64,000 nucleotides of DNA. It comes from Umbilicaria muhlenbergii (taxonomy: Eukaryota; Ascomycota; Lecanoromycetes; Umbilicariales; Umbilicariaceae). Below, piece by piece: positions 22,131 through 35,315 of this stretch. The translations under genes and the position numbers were made by a program. The number at the start of each line of letters is the position of its first letter. Position 1 is the stretch's first letter. The stretch covers positions 1,731,507 to 1,795,506 of the forward strand of contig KK106981.1 of NCBI GenBank assembly GCA_000611775.1. The letters are read 5' to 3'. Below the pieces are notes generated by a model, which worked only from the letters and a program-made list of their open reading frames with translations, was not told where the DNA came from and searched no databases.

Positions 22131-25100
22131 CTACGGCAGCCGTCCCAAATCATAATAAATGCAAGCCCTAGTGCGAAAATTATATATGAACGCATTCCTC
22201 GCACTCAGCTGCGTATCACTAGCCATCTCAGCAAGCATATTATGCACCTGCCCCAGATACGCTCGTTCCGCCAACGGGGCGCTCTGGATGAATTTGCGCC
22301 AGCTGTCCGGGTCGGAAAGTCGGGTATCGCGGATGCCTTCGAAAACGTCGTCTTTGACTTCTATGGCCGCGATGGGGCCGTCGAGGAAGCTGCGGACGAG
22401 TTCTTGGGTGCGGGATTGGGCTGTGGTGGGTTAGTAACTTGGGTTGTGGTTATGGGGTTGGTTGAAAGAGGATGGATGATCTTACCATCTTCGACCACGT
22501 TTCGTCGATTGCTCTTCTTGCCTTTATTCTGCGACACCAAGACTTGCACATTTGGTTCTCGTTCGCTCAATAGGTTGGTAGAATCCGGCTGGCTGGCTTG
22601 CCGTAGCAGCTTTGTCCGCTCGTTGGGGCGGCCCTCAAGTCGGTCGCGCTCGCGGATCTCACTTCGCAAATGTGAAATGAGATCTGAGCTCCGTACATCT
22701 TGCTCCTCTCGATTAGTCATGCTTCTTACCTTAAAGTGGTTATCTTGCTTGATGGTGATGATCCAGCTGTAACCCTCCCTCACCTCCTTGTTCTGATGGC
22801 TGTTATTGTCTGAAAGTTGACTATCGATACTGAGCTCTGCGCTTATGTCATGAGCCCATAGCTCCCCAAGAACTTTAATACCGGTCGATCGAAGTGTAGT
22901 GGCATCAAAACTGTCGACTAGGACATCACAACGTCGAAGAACCCATGGAGTTCCAGGCTCTTCTTCGGAACCCTTCAGGAATGACTTTCCCGGATTCTTA
23001 AGGTACCGAGACATCGAGGTGAATAGTTTCTCCCAGCCAAGATTGAAACCTACGGCATGCCGATTACTGCTCGTTGGGCTTGTTTGATATGTCCGAATTA
23101 GACTATCATAGCGGCCCCCAGCTGCAAATACGTCTCTTCTCTTTGAATCGTATATGCATTGGAACAGCAGGTTGCCCTGGTAGAATTTGTCGTTGAAGCT
23201 GCTAAGCGGATTGATGTAAACTTTGCGTTTCACGTTGAAGCGCCTAAGGTAGGTCACTACCGCCTGCAAGTGAGAGAAAGTCGGATCAAGGTCTTCAGTG
23301 CTGGGGAAAATAGAGCGTAGTTTTGGGATTGCTTTCTCATATGTGTCCCTGAAATCAAAGCGCATAAGGTCGTCCAAAGAGGTAGAGGCAACGGCAAGGG
23401 AAGGTGAACGGAGCTCATTTCTAACCTTCGCCCATGTCCACTGCCCAATGTGCAGCTTGCTGATGATCTCCTTGACCGCAGATCTCTTGAGAGCGTCAAT
23501 GCTGCAGAGGTCAAGTATGCAATCCAACAACCGAGAATGATTGATGTGATAGCACATCTGCACAGCAGCCAGTGAGGGAAAAGCATCGATGACCTCGTCG
23601 ATGACTTTGATGGTTTCAGCTTCGCGCAATGCAAGATCAAGGTTGTCGTATGATATGATGTCGAAGTCTACCTCTCCGTGACTTCGAGGATGACCTCCTG
23701 CAGGCGCATCGCGATATACATCGCCAAAGGCATACGTTTTTTGCCCTTGCGACGGCTGCTTAGCGAGTATCCTAGCGTTTGGCAATGTGAGATCGTACGG
23801 CAATTGTACGAGAGTACCGGATGAGTCAAGCAAGCGGGCTGCCGTATTCGAATAATACCTTGAGGATGGGAGAAGAAGGGGTCTGGAGGTCTCAACGGCT
23901 CCATGACGTCTGAAGACTGTAGACAGCTTATCTTTCACCATCCTCTGAAGGATTAGATCATCAACCGCTAGTTTAGGGACTGTCGTAACGTCGTAAGTGT
24001 GATCCTTGACCGTTGCGTCTTCAGTCGGCTGGGAGAAAATAGCACCCATAAGCTTGGAATAATACGGGGAAGTTGTGTCAGAAATCCCTCGAAGAGCTGT
24101 CCGGATTGTCTCATCTTCGATCTGGACTGGGACCTTGCCACTTCTAAGCAACTCGGAGCTACTAGGTCGCTCTGCAGGTTTGTGACTGATTAATGAGTTG
24201 ATAATATCTCCTTGAGTGGATTTGTCGGGATCTTCGAACAGCGATGGGAGGCTGTAAACCTTCTCACGTATCTGGGATAGCGTTTGAACTCGCTCCATTC
24301 CCGTTTTCAAAGGTACACACATCTCGAAGAGTATGATACCCAGGGAGTACATCTGGTTGGGGCACGGATTTCAGCCACATCAATTTGCCAGGGAGGCTTC
24401 ATGAAACTTACATCGGCTTTCTCATTGTAGAAACCACCACTTGCTGACCGTACTTCCGGAGCTACATAAAAGGCCGTTCCAACACTCTTTGTCAATACAG
24501 GATCGACGCTATCCGTGGCAGACGGCTTGCTTGGTGCTTGGTATTCTCCTGGTCTGGCAAGTCCAAAGTCACCGATTCTAACATTGTTCGAAATGTCTAT
24601 AAAGATGTTCTCAGGCTTGAGGTCTCGATGAATGATGCCGTTGTTGTGTATGTGAGCTAGACCCTCCAGTGTCTGTCGAAACAGCCGCCAGCACTCTTCA
24701 TTATTTGTGTAGAGGTCCCCCTTAATGATGTCCCGTAAGGTCTAAAACCGTCAGATGTCCTGATAGTACTTGCTGGAGGGGAGCATACCTTGTTCTCGCA
24801 ATATTCCATCTGGATGAAGAGGGTAGTCCTGGTTGATTGAACATGAGAAGAGGACCGCTTGTGCCCCAACCTGCCGTTAGCATCAGTCGAAGCGGTTCCC
24901 AGGCCTTGCCTCTGCTCTTGCCCATACGGTCCACTGTACTCTTCGGTTTCATCCTCACTGTTCGATTCGTCGTCTTCAACAGCTTCCGAGCTTGCGTCGT
25001 CCTCCCCACTATCATAGCCGAATTCTATCTTCGGGAAACCACTAGAACTGATGAAATCTAAACCGCCTGTGCTCTGACCGAATGCTATGTCTGGTCCTTC

Positions 25101-27248
25101 CATTGCGGAAATAGATTCGTCTTCAGTTGCGGAGGATGGTCCCTTGCTCCCCTCCTGTGGGCCTTCATCCTCTATCCATGCCGTGAAATAGCGTACGACA
25201 TTGGGGTGGTTGAGGCGCGATAACAGAATGATCTCGCTGAGCACTCCACTCAAAGCAGAAGCCGAAGTCTGGGTGATCTTCTTCACGGCATAGAAATGCC
25301 CATCTGAAGTCATCAGCCAGGGGTTTCATATGTCTCATCTAACAAGGCCTTTACCAAGCTTGTTTCTTGCTCGCACAACCTCTCCATAGCCCCCATGACC
25401 TAACCGGCCTGCTTCTACAAAGTCATTGGCATATCTGGACGAGCTTGTCGAGAAATTGGTGGAGTCATGACGTACTCGCGGTGTCTTTGATGGCGTGAAT
25501 GAAGTCGAGGATAGTTTTCTCGACGCGAAGGGCGATGGTCGTTGCTCAAGAACAGGGTCCTTGTTTCTAAGAAACTCGCAGGGTAATAGATCGAATGCTG
25601 TAGGCCTCTTTTTCGCGTCGGCCCGGAACATCTGACGAAGGAGGTCTTCTAGTGAACCTGACAGGGACAGCTCCTCGATCAATGCTGTTGGAGAAGGATA
25701 CTGCTTCTGAACATCCAGCCCGAATAGCATCTGCAGGAAGACTACGCCCAGGTCCCATATATCCGTGGCACTAACCAGCTTACCATGTGTATTGTTTCCA
25801 AGTTCAGGTGCAGACCAGAAGGCCGAGGCGGCGGACTGGTCCATCTTTCTCTGTCCCTTTAACAAGTGCAGCTGATGCTGATACGCCCCTTCGGACAACC
25901 TCACGATCGTAGTCGCAGTCTCGGCCCTGTCCAGCAAAATGTTCTGCAGGTGTATACTCCCATGGACAATGCCATTACGATGGCAAAAGTCCAATGCTTC
26001 GATAAGCTGGATGGCCCAAGATCGGAAAGTGCTATCGACACCTAGGGTTCCGACAACTTCTAATAATCCCCTGAGTGACCCCTTAACGGCCAATTCTGTA
26101 AGCACGCTGATAGTCCAGCTTGCAGGTTTAGAGTCATTATCGGCTACACAACGCTGGATCCGGAAATTGAGCGGTTTGGAAACGTTAGGATGCGATGACA
26201 ATCTCATGACGGCCTCTAGCTTGGACTCCAGGACCTGTATCCTTTTCTTCATATCACTCTCGTTATCCGACCAGTCTAACACAGATTCTCTTAGAAGCAG
26301 GAATGGAGGGGAGTCTTCTTGGGACCCAGTGGGATGAACGGTAAAAACATCTGTAACTGGTCCTTTGCTGAACTTAACCTTTCGATCTACAGTGCGAAAA
26401 TTAATACTTTTGCCCTCGCGGGTTTTGATAGTGATAGATTGATCGAATTGAGTTCCCCCAAAGACTTCTTCCTCCGCCATGTAGCCCTCGGCAGCAGCTG
26501 GCGGCTTGTGTTTGCGTTTGGCCAGTCGTGCTTGTTCCTGCTCGACCATTCTGGAGAGAGCCCGTTCCTCCTCCGCACTGGCATCTCTCTGTTCTTTGAG
26601 TTTCTGCTCTTCAGCTTGCTGAGCCAGTTTCATGGCGATAGCCTCCTGATTGACTCTCTCTTCATCCAGAGTGGGAACATTCTGGCCTTCAAGTTGTGCG
26701 GCGTCTTCCAAGATATCTTGTATGGAGCCCGCCACCTCGAAAATCATTTCAGACCCTAACAGCGTCTTCGGCTTTGTCGTAAGCAGTTGATCCACAGCAT
26801 CCCTCGCCTTCTGACGGACTCCCTCGCCATAAACAATGTTAAGTTTCGGCAGTGTCTTAGGGTATGTCGCCGGAAACGATATCGCAAGAGTGACTGCAAT
26901 TTCAGTATATTCGTCAGAGAGAGGTTTGAGCCGTAATTTAAATGAGCGGTCAGTCGTTTTCTGAGGAATAACAACATTAGCCTTTGTCTTCGGACTGTGA
27001 AGGAGGCTTCGATTCATGACCCAGGGCCACCGTCCCATGAATCCTAGGTGAGACAACGAGTACCCGTACACATGAGAAAGGCATTTAAAGCCAGCCTAGA
27101 GGAGATTCCAACCTTTGAACGAGTTGCAACCTACATTCCAAGCTCCTGTTTTCACAGCGTCTTCCTTGAAATCCTCCATATATATGGAGCGTAGAGCCTC
27201 GATTTCATTTTGCTGTATTTCCGAGTAATCTGTAATTTTTGGCGCCAT
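22131..27248 (-). CDS. GCN2: eIF2-alpha kinase GCN2 (general amino-acid control)
   Basis: GCN2 (CpcC in Aspergillus) senses uncharged tRNA and phosphorylates eIF2-alpha, raising translation of the GCN4/CpcA activator. Start ATG at 27248 (MAPKITDYSEIQQNEIEALR) opens the RWD domain that binds GCN1/GCN20. Next come a charged coiled coil (about 26500-26650) and a pseudokinase. The kinase has G-loop LGHGGYGEVVRARN (about 25370-25410), FYAVKKI, HRDLKPEN near 24620 and DFGLARPG near 24560. The kinase insert is acidic. A HisRS-like domain follows (VETSRPLLLPSSRYYSNTAA; AAGGRYDSLI). The C-terminal ribosome-binding/dimer domain ends IYYDLGRLP, with TAG at 22131-22133. Several introns are present, the last near 22440-22480. 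The expected length is about 1,500-1,600 residues and all family domains are present. Confidence 0.95.
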
Positions 27249-27655
27249 TGCACATTTGTATGTTTAGTATTGAGAGAGAGCGCGAGTAGAGTATATGCCG
27301 TATCAAGACACACTCAGGGTCAGAGCAATTGCCGCAGCCTCAGCTGCGACAACTCAAGAGCCTTCCATCCTTTGAACAACTTCGCCGAGTTCGAGAACGT
27401 ATACAGAGACAGTTGGAAGACCCTTCTCCGCCGCTGGTATCTGGCGTCTGACTGCCGCTGTCGGCGGGCTGGGCGCTCAGCCTATCAGACCCGCAGACTT
27501 TTAAAGGTCCCACCCTTATGGGGAACCAGATCTCGCTTATCTTAGCTCAGCCTTGGCGTAAACAACAAACATTTCCTTCACTACAACATACAACACCAGA
27601 CCATGATGTAGTTACCTTACATTACCGCAATTACTTAGATACCTTATCCTACGCC
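27249..27655. other. Divergent promoter GCN2 / CUT12
   Basis: A compact 407-bp interval between two start codons facing away from each other presumably serves both genes. I see no strong motif. Confidence 0.5.
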
Positions 27656-29981
27656 ATGCTCGGGTGGCTCACTGGTGCCTCGCGTAATGACGCGCAACAC
27701 CCACAACATGGTGCGTCTCTAACAATCACCTCATTCCCCAAACACACATGCTGACAGTACTCTAGAAGAAGGGCACTCATACATGTCTGAGCCCCCAGAG
27801 ACCCCAGCACCAGTCTTTGCAGTTCGCGCGTTCAAGACAGCTCTTTTTGGAACTCCGCATTCCGACTTCTCCGAACGCAATGGTCAAGAGCCGCTAGTAC
27901 AGCCCAAAATTGATGAGGGAGACAAGAAGGTCCTACAGCAGGAGTCGTCTCCGTTGAACACCCCCAAAACAAGCCAAACGTCGAAAAACCTCGGTACTCC
28001 TATGGCGAAACAGGACTTGTTTGCTTCCCCTGCCAAAGGAATACTATTGACGCCAGGTACCGGAGCCACGCGCCGGAAAACAGTTTCTTTTGGTGCTTTG
28101 ACAGTTGATGGTCGCGGAAAGTCAGGTCTTGGAAAAAGCGTTGCGGTATCAGAAGTCAATGCCGGTGAAGCATCCGACCTATGGGACTTGGGAGATTGCA
28201 ACTCAGACCGACGCGCCCAGACGAAACTCACCAAGACCTTGTTCAAGGCTCGCAACGAAATAGTTGACCAAAAACGATCCGTCGAAGCTACCGAGTCCCT
28301 TGTATCAATCTCATGGCAACGGCCAAGCCACGATCATGAGAAGGACAAGAACTCAAAGCTGGCAGTCGACGAGACGATCGATCTCAACAAACCCTACTCG
28401 AGGTCTGGACAGCACTGGAAAGCCGAGTATGAAAAGTACCATGAGAAGTCAAACCGGGAGATGAAGAGGATCATCAGATATAGCCAAGTTGCAAAGTCTT
28501 ATGCCGCTAAGAAGGACACCGAAGCTATGGACCTTGGTGAGAAGTTGAGGAAGCAGTTGATCAAAGTGACGTCTATGGAGGCAAAGGTTGCAGAATTGGC
28601 AGCACGGCTTGCTACCGGCATTTCGGAAGCCGGCGATGAGGCCTCTCATACAGAGAAGACTATGAGGGAGCTGGCAGAGCAGACTGCGCTAGCAATGCGA
28701 TATAAAAATAAAGCCGAAAGATACAGAGCCACGATTCGGGGAAGGGCCTCGGCTAGGTTGACGATCGATCCATTTGGGACGGGCAGTGATGAACTGGACA
28801 ACCAGGCTGTTTCTGGTGGAGATCCAGTTAACAAAGTTGAATCTCCGCATCAGCTTGGGGAGATGACCTCTTTGCGTGATGAGCTAGTAAGTCTTCGGCA
28901 CAGGGTTACAGTTGCTGAGGATAAAGCGGCTAGGCTCGAGGAGGAAAATCTTACACTCAAGAATTCACTGGCTAGGGTGAAGGAATGTATGGGAGGTTAT
29001 GAGATTAGGCGCCAAGCCAGGGAAGAATACCATAAACAGAAGGAGGCAAAGCTGGAGGCTCAAAGTCTGGAGTATAAGAAACGTTTGGCTCAAAGGCAGG
29101 TCGAGCTCGACCGTCACAAGGTTCCGCAATCACATGCGCAGCGAGTCAGGACAGAGCGAGAAGACCTGTTGAGAGAGATCGACACTTTGCCGAAGAGTTC
29201 ACGATCCGAGGAAGCTCTCAATACCAAAGATGACGAAACGGATGAGGATACCGCGCACAATAGCAGAGCCTACAAGGAAGGGACGGAAGGCCCTAGACAA
29301 GCGGTTCAAGTGTCAACGGCCGCGCAGGACATCGAAAGCACAAGTGCCAAACTCAAAGCAAAACCGGCTGTCGATATCTGGAGTGTGGAAGGTGAAGGTG
29401 AAATCTGCATGGAAGACGCAGCCGAAGCCGCTGTCTTATCTCAGCAGAAGGACAAATTTCAGGAGACCGAGCTAGACAAGGACAAAGCCACTATCGCGTT
29501 GAAGGAGATGGCTCAGAATGTGGTCGAAGGGTCAGCCTTGCCAGAACTGGCATCGCCGTTAGACCGCCCGAACACGGCACTTCGTCTCCAAAAGAACAAT
29601 GAGTCAATAAATTCTTCGCTACCACCAGTCCTGCCCTCACCTGAAACCCCGATACCGTCTGCCTCCAGAAAAGTACATGACAGACGGGCGACCATCGGTT
29701 CGCCTCGTCCCTCGATTGTCAACTTTGCGTCGAGTCCATCCAAGCAGTTTCCTCAGGCACGAGTACGGCAAAACACCGTCATGACATCGCATCAAACGAC
29801 GGCAGCGATAGATCTGGCGATACGCCGGTCAGCGAGCACCCGAATTCCGAGCAGTCGTGCCAGCAGTCTGCGATCAGCGTTGCCGCCTGACCGTGCTGCT
29901 GCTGCCAAGGCGAGGTTGGAGCAGAGGAACGCAGAGAAGCGGAGACTGCAGGAGAAGGGGAAAGAAAACGTTAGGCCTTGA
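27656..29981 (+). CDS. CUT12: Spindle pole body-associated protein Cut12
   Basis: Cut12 is a spindle-pole-body protein that, in fission yeast, promotes mitotic commitment and bipolar spindle formation. Exon 1 starts at ATG 27656 (MLGWLTGASRNDAQHPQH). An intron (donor GTGCGT, acceptor near 27767) joins it to EEGHSYMSEPPETPAPVFAV, so the ATG at 27783 is internal. The conserved block VFAVRAFKTALFGTP continues to LFASPAKGILLTPGTGATRRKTVSFG and ends with KLTKTLFKARNEIVDQK. A coiled-coil-rich middle (about 28380-29150) and a Ser/Pro-rich tail ending KEKGKENVRP follow. The total is about 760 residues. LLTPGTGATRRKTVSF has the look of a PP1-docking (KTVSF-like) and phosphorylation site, as known for Cut12 (inference). 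The divergent neighbour is GCN2. Confidence 0.88.
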
Positions 29982-30648
29982 CCGTTCGGAAGCAGCTGAT
30001 ATCTGTAATCCTCGGTTTAGGCCAGCGCCTGAGGCCAGGCTCTGTCACTCTTCTCTTCAAGCTAAACATGACCGTTGTCACGAATGGCTCCAAAATGATT
30101 AGTCACGAATTATTACACCGTTATTCATACCATGAAAGAAGCATAGCTTATCCTCTGTTCGTGTGGATTCTTATCAACCTCGGGCGGTAGCAAAATAACA
30201 AGCGCCAATAGTTATCGCTAGTTTGGTCATGTCCGGCTTAGTTCCGTGCTCAGCCCTGCAGGCAGGCCAGGCCTCCACAGGCCTCCACAGTCCGAGCGTG
30301 ACGCCCTGATCCTCCGCCGTCAATTCCAGCACGGTACCGATAACCTGGAACCTCCCTGCTGACTGTAATCCTAAGTCAGCCCCCTTCTCAGTTCGAGAGC
30401 TGATCTGAAATCTCTCGAAATGTTCTGCTGACACCAGCAATAAATCGGCACGCTTACTATTCTCTCCTTCAACTCTCTCGCTCATTCGTTCAGTGCGGGG
30501 ATCGCGGCATTCACGCCACCAGGTCCATTCGAGAAGATCAGAGTCGTTGCGACCCTATTACTTTATTGTCTGCTATAACCCTCATACTCTCTCACACACC
30601 TTCTTCCTGCAATCAAAAGCCAAGCTACATCTCTCCAAATCCGACGTC
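29982..30648. other. Intergenic region upstream of E2 gene
   Basis: About 670 bp with no recognisable gene. A 10-bp tandem duplication (GCCTCCACAG) lies near 30270-30290. Confidence 0.5.
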
Positions 30649-31473
30649 ATGGCTGAACGGATCCTCATGAATGAGTATAAGACGTTGTCCCAAGAGAAGT
30701 GGGTCAATGTAGAGGTGAGAATTATCCAGATAGCTCTGTAGAAAAACAAACTGACAGTATCCGACGCAGCTCCATGAAGACAATGTCTTCGATTGGGACA
30801 TTGCGCTCATTGTCCTTAATCCCGATTCTCTCTACTACGGTGGATATTTCAAGGCCAAGATGAGCTTCCCGAAGAATTATCCTTATGCACCTCCTGGTAC
30901 GCTTGATACTCTCCATACATGCTGCTCGGGCACTGTCAACTAATGCGACATGTAGACTTCAAATTTGTTCGACCTTTATACCACCCCAATATCTACAAAG
31001 ATGGCAAGCTGTGCATTTCTATACTTCATGCGCCGGGCGAAGACGAGATGTCTGGCGAGTCTGCCGCAGAACGTTGGTCGCCTGCGCAACGTGTCGAGTC
31101 CGTCCTCCTATCCATCCTCTCGCTTCTCGATGACGCCGAAGTATCTTCACCCGCAAATGTGGACGCGGGTGTTATACTCCGCAAGCAGCCGGAAGAGTAT
31201 AAGAGGCTGGTCAAGCATGACGTCGAAGTGTCGAAGAAAGATATCCCATCCGGCTTCATCATGCCTACTCACGAATCAACCATTCGGCAGGTAGAGAAGG
31301 ATGATGACCGGGAATTCTGGGTCGACAGTGACGACGATGAAGAGTTTGGTGGCAGTGATACGGATGCGGAGATGACGAATGACGAGGGCGATGAGACCCC
31401 AGACCAAGACAGCGCCAACGAAGATGACGACGAAATGCCTGAAGGGGAAGAGGACGATGACATTGACCACTAG
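30649..31473 (+). CDS. Ubiquitin-conjugating enzyme E2, Cdc34/Ubc7-loop type
   Basis: This E2 enzyme carries ubiquitin on its catalytic Cys and passes it to substrates, for Cdc34 with SCF ligases. Three exons are visible. ATG 30649 starts MAERILMNEYKTLSQEKWVN. An intron (donor GTGAGA near 30715) leads to LHEDNVFDWDIALIVLNPDS, and a second (donor GTACGC near 30900) leads to DFKFVRPLYHPNIY. The active site is HPNIYKDGKLCISILHAPGE with the Cys conserved. The acidic-loop insertion EDEMSGESAAERWSP, shared by Cdc34 and Ubc7, follows. A long acidic C-terminal tail (DSDDDEEFGGSDTDAE, then EEDDDIDH) matches Cdc34, which needs it for chain formation and for binding SCF. The length of about 230 residues and the tail favour Cdc34 over Ubc7. 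Confidence 0.92.
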
Positions 31474-32169
31474 ACTGCCATTTTCACGCCTACCGTCCCC
31501 TCATTGCGTATGGAAGTGGCAAGACAGCAACGATAACCTTGCTGCGATGGTCAACTTTCGGATTATTGTCGTATATTCATTCTCCTACCTTTTTATCTCC
31601 TTTGCCTTTATCTCCGAGCATAGCGCATGGCGCTATCTGGGGGTTGTGGTGGCGTTTCTGGAACAGTGCTTGCATTCAATCAGGAGGTATGGCGTGCCGG
31701 ACTCTATTAGGTTGATTTGGGACCCCGACTGGTAAGCCTCAGGAGATACGCTTGTGGCCTGATGAATCTAGTACAATCTTGCCGCTTTCATAACGTCCAC
31801 TGCCAGAACCTGTGATGTGCTGAGAACGTCAGACAGAAAACAAAATCTTCGAGATAACTGTAGCGGCTTTTCCAGTGTAGCAGAACATGATCACATACAA
31901 AATCCATACGTGCCTACTTTAACCATATCTTCCAGGCGTGCACGGCGTGAGGTCAGTTTATGCGGCTGAACAAGGAGTGTGAGGCTGGCAGGGTACGACG
32001 CCGAAGCGAGTGATGTACTTACACCTGCAGAAGAAGCTCTGACCATCCGCCATGGTAGCAGTAACTGTAGCTCGCCGTTTGCTATTGCCTGTGCTACTTC
32101 CACAGCACCGCATTCTGTGATCATGTACCACATAAGCTCTGTTGCCTCTTTCACTGCCGTCGCTCGGCG
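31474..32169. other. Intergenic region
   Basis: About 700 bp between the E2 gene and the UBA/UIM gene. I find no supported gene or repeat. Confidence 0.45.
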
Positions 32170-35100
32170 ATGACAGACTGGTATAGTGTCGTGATGGCTG
32201 CAGAACCGGACAATGCCGCCGTTGATAATTTCATGGTCATGTGCCCTCTGCCGCGTGGAGAAGCTATCAGATGGTTGAAGGTATGAATGCAACCTGTGCA
32301 TATGTTTGACGATGTACTTCACGCTGATATGCGCCTCTCCAGGCACATAATAACGACGTTAACAATGCGGTCAACGCCTTCTACGACAACCCAGACGCCT
32401 TACAAACTCAGGTCAAGACTCTCCCAGACGTATAGCGTTAAATGGTTCCTGGAGGTTGTTGACAATTGAGTTGTCGAACAGTACAACGCGAACACTTGGG
32501 ATGAAAATGCATTCCATTCAGACAAGACCGAATACGCCCAGCAGGGACAGAACCAGCCATGTGAGGACCCTTGGCAAGATATGCTGGGTGGGCTGCCGAC
32601 TGCCAGCACCATTCCGCATGTGCTAGCTACGGCTCACTGACTATGGGGCCGTCAGCTTTCAACGTACATCCTCCCGATACTCTTAGTCCCACTATCTTCG
32701 ACAACAGCGTTAGCGCACCTTCAAGACCACCATCCAGGGTCAGCATCAGGGGGAACATGAACCTTTCAGCTGAGCACGCTGCAGGTACGACTCTTCAAAC
32801 CCATGAGCTCCCAAGTCGCCATTGCTAACTCAACCCATGCAGCGGACTCTAACAAACAGCTGACCGCTACTGAGCGCGAAGACCAAGATCTTAAACATGC
32901 GCTGGCTTTATCCATGAGCCAGACGTTACCAGACCAAGAAACCGGCGTCACTGATGCCACTCATCCCTACTTTGGCCCTGCAAACCGCGAGCATTACGAT
33001 ACCAAAAACTGGACCATGACCCTGTCGGGTTCCCATGCTCGGGAAGTTCTATTGAACCCTGATCCTGCGGACCGCAAGCGCGAGAGAAATACGCCCGCAT
33101 TCATCAAGCCATCACCAAGCACTGATTATCTTCCAGCCCTTATCACCATTCTACATGCGATACCGGCGGCGCGAGAGGCATTGCTAATGCGAAGGTATAC
33201 TATACCAGACTATGGGCATGACAAAGATTGGTGGGATGGTGCCATCATAAAAGCCCCCAAAATCGTCGATATCATGCACAATATTGATGACATGGACTGG
33301 GACGAGATTCTCCTGGAACCTCAGCGATTGATGGCATTTCTGGATCTGACTGAGCGAGCCTATGGGAGCATAGGTGGCCTCGCAAATGTGGATGCCGTTC
33401 GTCAAGCCAACCCGGACCAGTTGACGTCAAGCTTTCTCGAAGCATGGTATTTTGCTGCAACCCGGGCAGCGCCCGACTGGCCAATCGCGGAAATATTCCA
33501 ATCAGTAGGCACCAAGAACGTCACCGACAGGCCCCTGGAAAAATATGCCCAAAAATTCTTCTGCCTCGACGTCAGGGTCAACAACGAGCTTGCGGATAGC
33601 GGTCAAACTCTCTATGAGGCTGTGGATGATGTATTATGGGCTGAGTGGGAAGAATCGCAGCTCGAAGAAGTATACTTGGAAAGTGTTGGGGATGTGTTCG
33701 CCGTACAAGTGACGCGATCGAACGAGGTCGCATCCGGGCTAGGAATCAAGGTGCCCGGGAGTTGGTATCTCGATCGGTATCTAGAAGGATCGAAGCACGC
33801 GGCTAGAGAGATGCTAGTGGGCAAAGCGGCTTACAAGAAAGAGATGGCCAGATTAGCAGATATCAAGGCCCGGATGACTGAATACAAGAAGAGCATGGTG
33901 GGAGGGAAAACGATGGATGCTAACAAGCTTATGGAAGTCGCGAGAACTTACTTTGACCAGGCCAATCGGCAAGGACAAGAGGCGAATGACGTAGAACCAC
34001 AGGATGAGGTCGTTAACGGGGACAGCCCTCTAACTATGGCAGCGTTGGCTACAATTGTAGAAGAGCTCAAGAGAGTCGAGGACAGAGTAACCCAGAAACT
34101 GAATGGTATGCTTTGAAATCTTGCCAATGATGGTCCTGACTAACATTAGCCGGCAGCTCTAGAGTCGTCCAAGAAAGAAGCCTTGCAGAAGCTCCAAGAG
34201 CTTTCGAAGCTCTACACGAAATCCTCTGATGACTCAGAGGAGCCTCCGCATCACAAGTATACTCTTCGTGGTGTCTCCGCTGATCCTCATACGACTTACG
34301 TTCTTGAGAAGACAAGATCCGAGAACGAAGATGACCTCCTCAGACTTGAGGCAGACGACTGGCAGTGGTGGAAGATCAGCTACTCTGTTGGAGATGCCAA
34401 GCCGATATCATATACTGTAAGTCCTCCTTCCATTGGACCTGAAGCACTTGACCTATAAATGGATCGTTTCTCCTCTCTGCCATCGATTAGTATTGAGGGA
34501 AACAATCAACTGCTAGGCGCACTGCTGACGGTCACTCTTCATTTTGGCAGAAAGTACGTGAAGTGGAAGTTCTGAAAGCAGCGAGGGATGAGTCTCGAAC
34601 TGCTCTATTAGTCTACGCAAGCGAGAGAGCGGTCGAATACGAGTCAGGAGACTTGCCTCCGCAATTAAGAGTAAGGTTTTCGCACTCATTATCACATGAG
34701 TTTCAGCCGGGAATCTCGCTAATTTCAATGAAGAACTTCGTTCGCGCAGATAATCTAGCGTTCGCCGCTGAGCTTGAAGAATTACGAGCACCTAAATCAA
34801 CGACTCCCACGAAACGAAAAGCAACAGACGACACCGTGAACAACGATGACGACGATCCGAACTGGGGTGGCTACCAGGACAGCTACGCACCGCCTCAGCA
34901 AAACAAAGCCACCGAAGCCTCAATCCTTGATAGTGCAGATCCGACCCTACCGCCTTATAGTCCTGCAGGTACCTCCACCTCACTTCCCGGACCCTTTTCT
35001 ACGAACACGACAAGAAGGGCCTCGCTCGCCAAGAAGCCCCATTCATCCAGCTACGACGACAGTATACCCATGAGTCTCAGAGCCACAGCTTCCACCCTCG

Positions 35101-35315
35101 ACCCCTCTTCTATGGCGCTAGATGAAGACCCGGACATCTCGCTCATGCCTGCAGGCCAGGAAATGCAGCAAAGGGGTACCGGGCCCAGCTTAGTGCCTCG
35201 TGGTAGTACTGGGGTGGCGGCTGCGTATCGGGCTAGTAATTATCCTACGGAGATATCGATGGAGGACGGCGAGGATGATGATTTGGGGGGTAGGCATGTG
35301 GAGTTTGCGGAGTGA
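32170..35315 (+). CDS. UBA-like/UIM protein with USP-like, apparently inactive domain
   Basis: The first exon starts at ATG 32170 or, more like a clean N-terminus, 32194 (MAAEPDNAAVDNFMVM). It splices near 32280 into AHNNDVNNAVNAFYDNP, a UBA-like helix. After short exons with a glutamine/proline linker, a UIM is visible (EREDQDLKHALALSMSQ, about 32872-32922). A long region then resembles a USP fold. STDYLPALITILHAIPAARE matches the USP Cys-box helix, but Asp (33124-33126) sits where the nucleophile Cys is expected. YTLRGVSADPHTTYVLE near 34270 resembles the His box without the usual G-H-Y. A charged coiled coil (AAYKKEMARLADIKARMTEY) lies between them. The order UBA, UIM, USP, coiled coil recalls USP25/28. 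It probably binds ubiquitin without cleaving it (inference). The C-terminal 200 residues are low complexity. Confidence 0.75.

Noticed and set aside
31891-32346. Minus-strand 151-residue open frame
   Set aside because: It runs antisense across the first exons of the UBA/UIM gene and shows no known domain.
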